Notes under the pieces: generated by a model
Database searches by the model: none
Seen by the model: only the letters and a program-made list of their open reading frames with translations
Told to the model about the DNA's origin: nothing
Made by a program: the position numbers and the translations under genes
Shown: positions 62,232 to 64,000 of the stretch, piece by piece
Layout of the letters: every line of letters starts with the position of its first letter
Numbering within the stretch: the first letter of the stretch is position 1
Source of the DNA: Aquimarina sp. MMG016
GTDB taxonomy: Bacteria; Bacteroidota; Bacteroidia; Flavobacteriales; Flavobacteriaceae
Assembly (NCBI RefSeq): GCF_018100805.1
Contig: NZ_JAGJEA010000002.1
Span: 620,001-684,000, forward strand
DNA length: 64,000 nt
Direction of reading: 5' to 3'

Positions 62232-63281
62232 CTACCTCGATTTGATACTATATTCCAGGGTTATAGGATTAAACGTAATGATATAGGTTCCCGGATTTAC
62301 TGCAATATTATTATTAAGAGTTCCTGGTTCCAGTACCCCATCATTATCAACATCTCCGTAGTTTATGGCCCAATCATTATTAAATCTAATCTTCATATTT
62401 CCTTGCACCAATGTTACATCAGCTTGCCAATTATCAAATAAAGGATCATAGGTCAATGGCATATCCGGACCATCCCATCCATTTATAGTAGCATCTCCGA
62501 CCAATCCCCAGGAATAAGGTGCTACAGAATAGCTTAATGAGTTTTCATTAAACAGGATTTTATAAGTTCCGGCGGATATGGCAATATTATTATTTAAGGT
62601 TCCTGGTTCCAGCACCCCATCATCATCTACATCTCCATAGTTTATAGTCCAATCATTATCTGCTCTTACTTTAATAAAACCATCCGTGAGTGTCACATAA
62701 GCCACAAAAGTACCTGCCGGCAAGCTACCATCCGTAGATTGATAAAATGGCATATCCGGGCCATCCCATCCATTTATGGTCGCATCTCCAACTAATCCCC
62801 ATCTTGATGATAAATCTAATGTAGATGCATATGGTGTTACTTGAAGCGAACTCTGTTCAGAAAATAAGCTGGTATCACTAGACAGTACCGTTTCTATTTT
62901 TACCAAAAGCTCTATTGCTGCTCCGGGATTAGCACCCAGGTTAATCAAAATCTGATTTAACTCTGCTGCAGTAAATGTTGTAGAAAAACCACTGGTCACT
63001 GCTTGTATCTGCGGAGCACTAAAATCACCATCAGCCAAATCAAATAATAATTGATATCCTATAGATCCTGCGCTATATCCCAAATCCGGTTCCTGAAATG
63101 TAATGGTCAACACCTCTGCATCTTCATTATTTCTATCCAAAACAATACTGTTTACAGAAAAATTAGCCACTCCGGTAGAAGCTGTTGGAGAAAGGGTGAT
63201 AAGGTCATCATTATCCTCACAGGATACTATAAATATCGATGCTATCAGTACGATAACTATGTTGTTATATATATTCTTCAT
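62232..63281 (-). CDS. SusE-like outer-membrane lipoprotein with duplicated C-terminal domain
   Basis: The 349-residue lipoprotein has lipobox FIVSC (Cys21), an N-terminal SusE domain (about 30-155) and two tandem copies of a domain of about 93 residues (161-253 and 258-349). Both copies contain WGLVGDATINGWDGPDMP, a DxDxDG-type loop in NYGDVDxDGVLEPG and GTLNNNIA. The copies are also alike at the DNA level, so the duplication is recent. Such proteins sit beside SusC/SusD pores and bind the glycan at the cell surface. The SusD gene is 20 bases upstream in the same operon. Confidence 0.87.
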   Translation of the reverse strand: MKNIYNNIVIVLIASIFIVSCEDNDDLITLSPTASTGVANFSVNSIVLDRNNEDAEVLTITFQEPDLGYSAGSIGYQLLFDLADGDFSAPQIQAVTSGFSTTFTAAELNQILINLGANPGAAIELLVKIETVLSSDTSLFSEQSSLQVTPYASTLDLSSRWGLVGDATINGWDGPDMPFYQSTDGSLPAGTFVAYVTLTDGFIKVRADNDWTINYGDVDDDGVLEPGTLNNNIAISAGTYKILFNENSLSYSVAPYSWGLVGDATINGWDGPDMPLTYDPLFDNWQADVTLVQGNMKIRFNNDWAINYGDVDNDGVLEPGTLNNNIAVNPGTYIITFNPITLEYSIKSR

Positions 63282-63301
63282 AATGTTAACTACTATTTAA
63301 A

Positions 63302-64000
63302 TTAATATCCCGGAGTTGGAACAAGATTAGGATTGGCATTGAGCTCTGCACTTGGCATTGGATATAGGTCTCTAAATTTCTCAGTCGTTCTTCCTGCGGC
63401 GATATTTCCTTTCCAGGGCCATACGCCTTGATCAGAAAATTGCCCGAAACGAATAAGGTCTGTTCTACGATGACACTCCCAGTATAATTCTCTGGATCTT
63501 TCATCAAGTATAAAATCTAAATTTAGATCTGCTGCTCTAATATTACCGCTGGTATCGCCATACGCTCGTTCTCTAAGGTCATTAATATACCCTACTGCTG
63601 TATTGGCATCACCGCCACCTCCTCTTAAAAAAATTTCGGCATACATCAGATACGCATCCGCTAGTCTAAACATCGGAAAATTAACATCGACATTATTCCC
63701 TGAAGCGTCAGAACCAATATTACCATCAACATCTACATTACGATATTTGGTCACTGCATATCCTTGTGTAAAATCAAATGGGTTGGCAATCTCCAAAGTC
63801 TGCCCATCCGTATGAAACATCGCTCTAGTATCCGTATTTCCTGTGATATCATCGAACTTATCCACAAAGGCACTTGTACTTCTAAGTCCTCCCCATCCGG
63901 CATTTACTCCAAATAATGCAGGATCCATATTACCGCCAATTGCAGCATGTACCAAGTAGGTCGTTCCTCCAAAAGAACCATTAGCAATACCATCAAAAAG
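63302..64000 (-). CDS. SusD/RagB-family nutrient-binding outer-membrane protein, 5'-truncated
   Basis: The reading frame is open to the window edge, so this is the C-terminal 232 residues of a longer gene (SusD proteins are usually 450-600 residues). Features of the family are FPMFRLADAYLMYAEIFLRGG, TAVGYINDLRERAYGD, FILDERSRELYWECHRRTDLIRFGQF and the proline-rich end YPMPSAELNANPNLVPTPGY. The protein binds glycan at the cell surface and opens into a SusC-type pore, whose gene should lie beyond the window. It is upstream of and co-transcribed with the SusE-like gene. Confidence 0.93.
   Translation of the reverse strand, partial: LFDGIANGSFGGTTYLVHAAIGGNMDPALFGVNAGWGGLRSTSAFVDKFDDITGNTDTRAMFHTDGQTLEIANPFDFTQGYAVTKYRNVDVDGNIGSDASGNNVDVNFPMFRLADAYLMYAEIFLRGGGGDANTAVGYINDLRERAYGDTSGNIRAADLNLDFILDERSRELYWECHRRTDLIRFGQFSDQGVWPWKGNIAAGRTTEKFRDLYPMPSAELNANPNLVPTPGY

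Noticed and set aside
1-64000. tRNA, rRNA and insertion sequences
   Set aside because: No cloverleaf-like CCA-end structure, rRNA-like segment or transposase reading frame was recognised anywhere in the window by eye. A tRNAscan or ISfinder search was not possible.

Overview
The window looks like a piece of a marine Bacteroidetes chromosome, most likely family Flavobacteriaceae (an Aquimarina-like genome would fit). The DNA is AT-rich. Ribosome binding sites are weak or absent. Promoters that can be read have the Bacteroidetes form TTG-N21-TAnnTTTG. The genes include a SusD/SusE pair, head-GIN and DUF4097 proteins, LytTR/His_kinase signalling and a Wza/Wzc exopolysaccharide system. All assignments come from reading the sequence; no database search was run.

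Layout. (1) 1-2730, plus strand: the end of an ECF sigma factor gene, a membrane-anchored candidate anti-sigma protein, a DUF4097-like beta-repeat protein and a head-GIN protein, closed by a terminator. (2) 2846-48625: one very large exopolysaccharide or capsule locus. A PHP-type tyrosine phosphatase faces a Wzc-type tyrosine kinase tail to tail. Next come Wza, a PglF-like 4,6-dehydratase and a PglE-like aminotransferase. A plus-strand MBOAT/SGNH pair follows. A minus-strand block (13027-26073) holds two FemAB/CelD-like transferases, an FAD protein, two PglD-like acetyltransferases, two PglC-like initiating transferases, an adenylation enzyme with its carrier protein and a GNAT-like transferase, a CapK-like ligase, an ATP-grasp protein and a glycosyltransferase. 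A plus-strand beta-helix lipoprotein gene interrupts the minus strand at 26455-28410. The last and longest minus-strand run (48625 down to 28467) starts with TviC- and TviB-like enzymes. It continues with a flippase, a PP-loop protein, a pyruvyltransferase, glycosyltransferases, a second adenylation/carrier pair, two more MBOAT/SGNH pairs, an EpsG-like polymerase and a second CapK-like protein. (3) 48969-58704: housekeeping and accessory genes, namely a DoxX-like protein, a 4Fe-4S protein, a GNAT, a membrane nucleotidyl cyclase, an NTF2-like protein, an S41 peptidase, a LytTR two-component pair, a cyclase-family hydrolase and a retinol-saturase-like oxidoreductase. (4) 58926-64000, minus strand: a SusD (cut by the window edge) and SusE-like pair, then a ChaN/EreA-like protein and a tandem esterase-TPR protein.

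How the parts fit. The inferred polymer is built on undecaprenyl phosphate by a PglC-type transferase from a bacillosamine-type 4-amino-4,6-dideoxy sugar (PglF/PglE/PglD-like enzymes). It is extended by up to five glycosyltransferases, one donor probably being UDP-GalNAcA made by the TviB/TviC pair. Flippase, EpsG-type polymerase, Wzc and Wza would flip, polymerise and export it. The unusual part is the decoration machinery: two DltA-like adenylation/carrier-protein modules, three MBOAT/SGNH pairs, three FemAB/GNAT-like transferases, a pyruvyltransferase, two CapK-like ligases and an ATP-grasp protein. The segment 35403-39533 has a complete Dlt-type gene set (ligase, carrier, MBOAT, SGNH). The second ligase differs from the first at two pocket positions and is paired with a soluble GNAT-like protein instead of an MBOAT. 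I propose that this locus makes a heavily aminoacylated or acylated surface polysaccharide; the acyl groups cannot be read from sequence alone.
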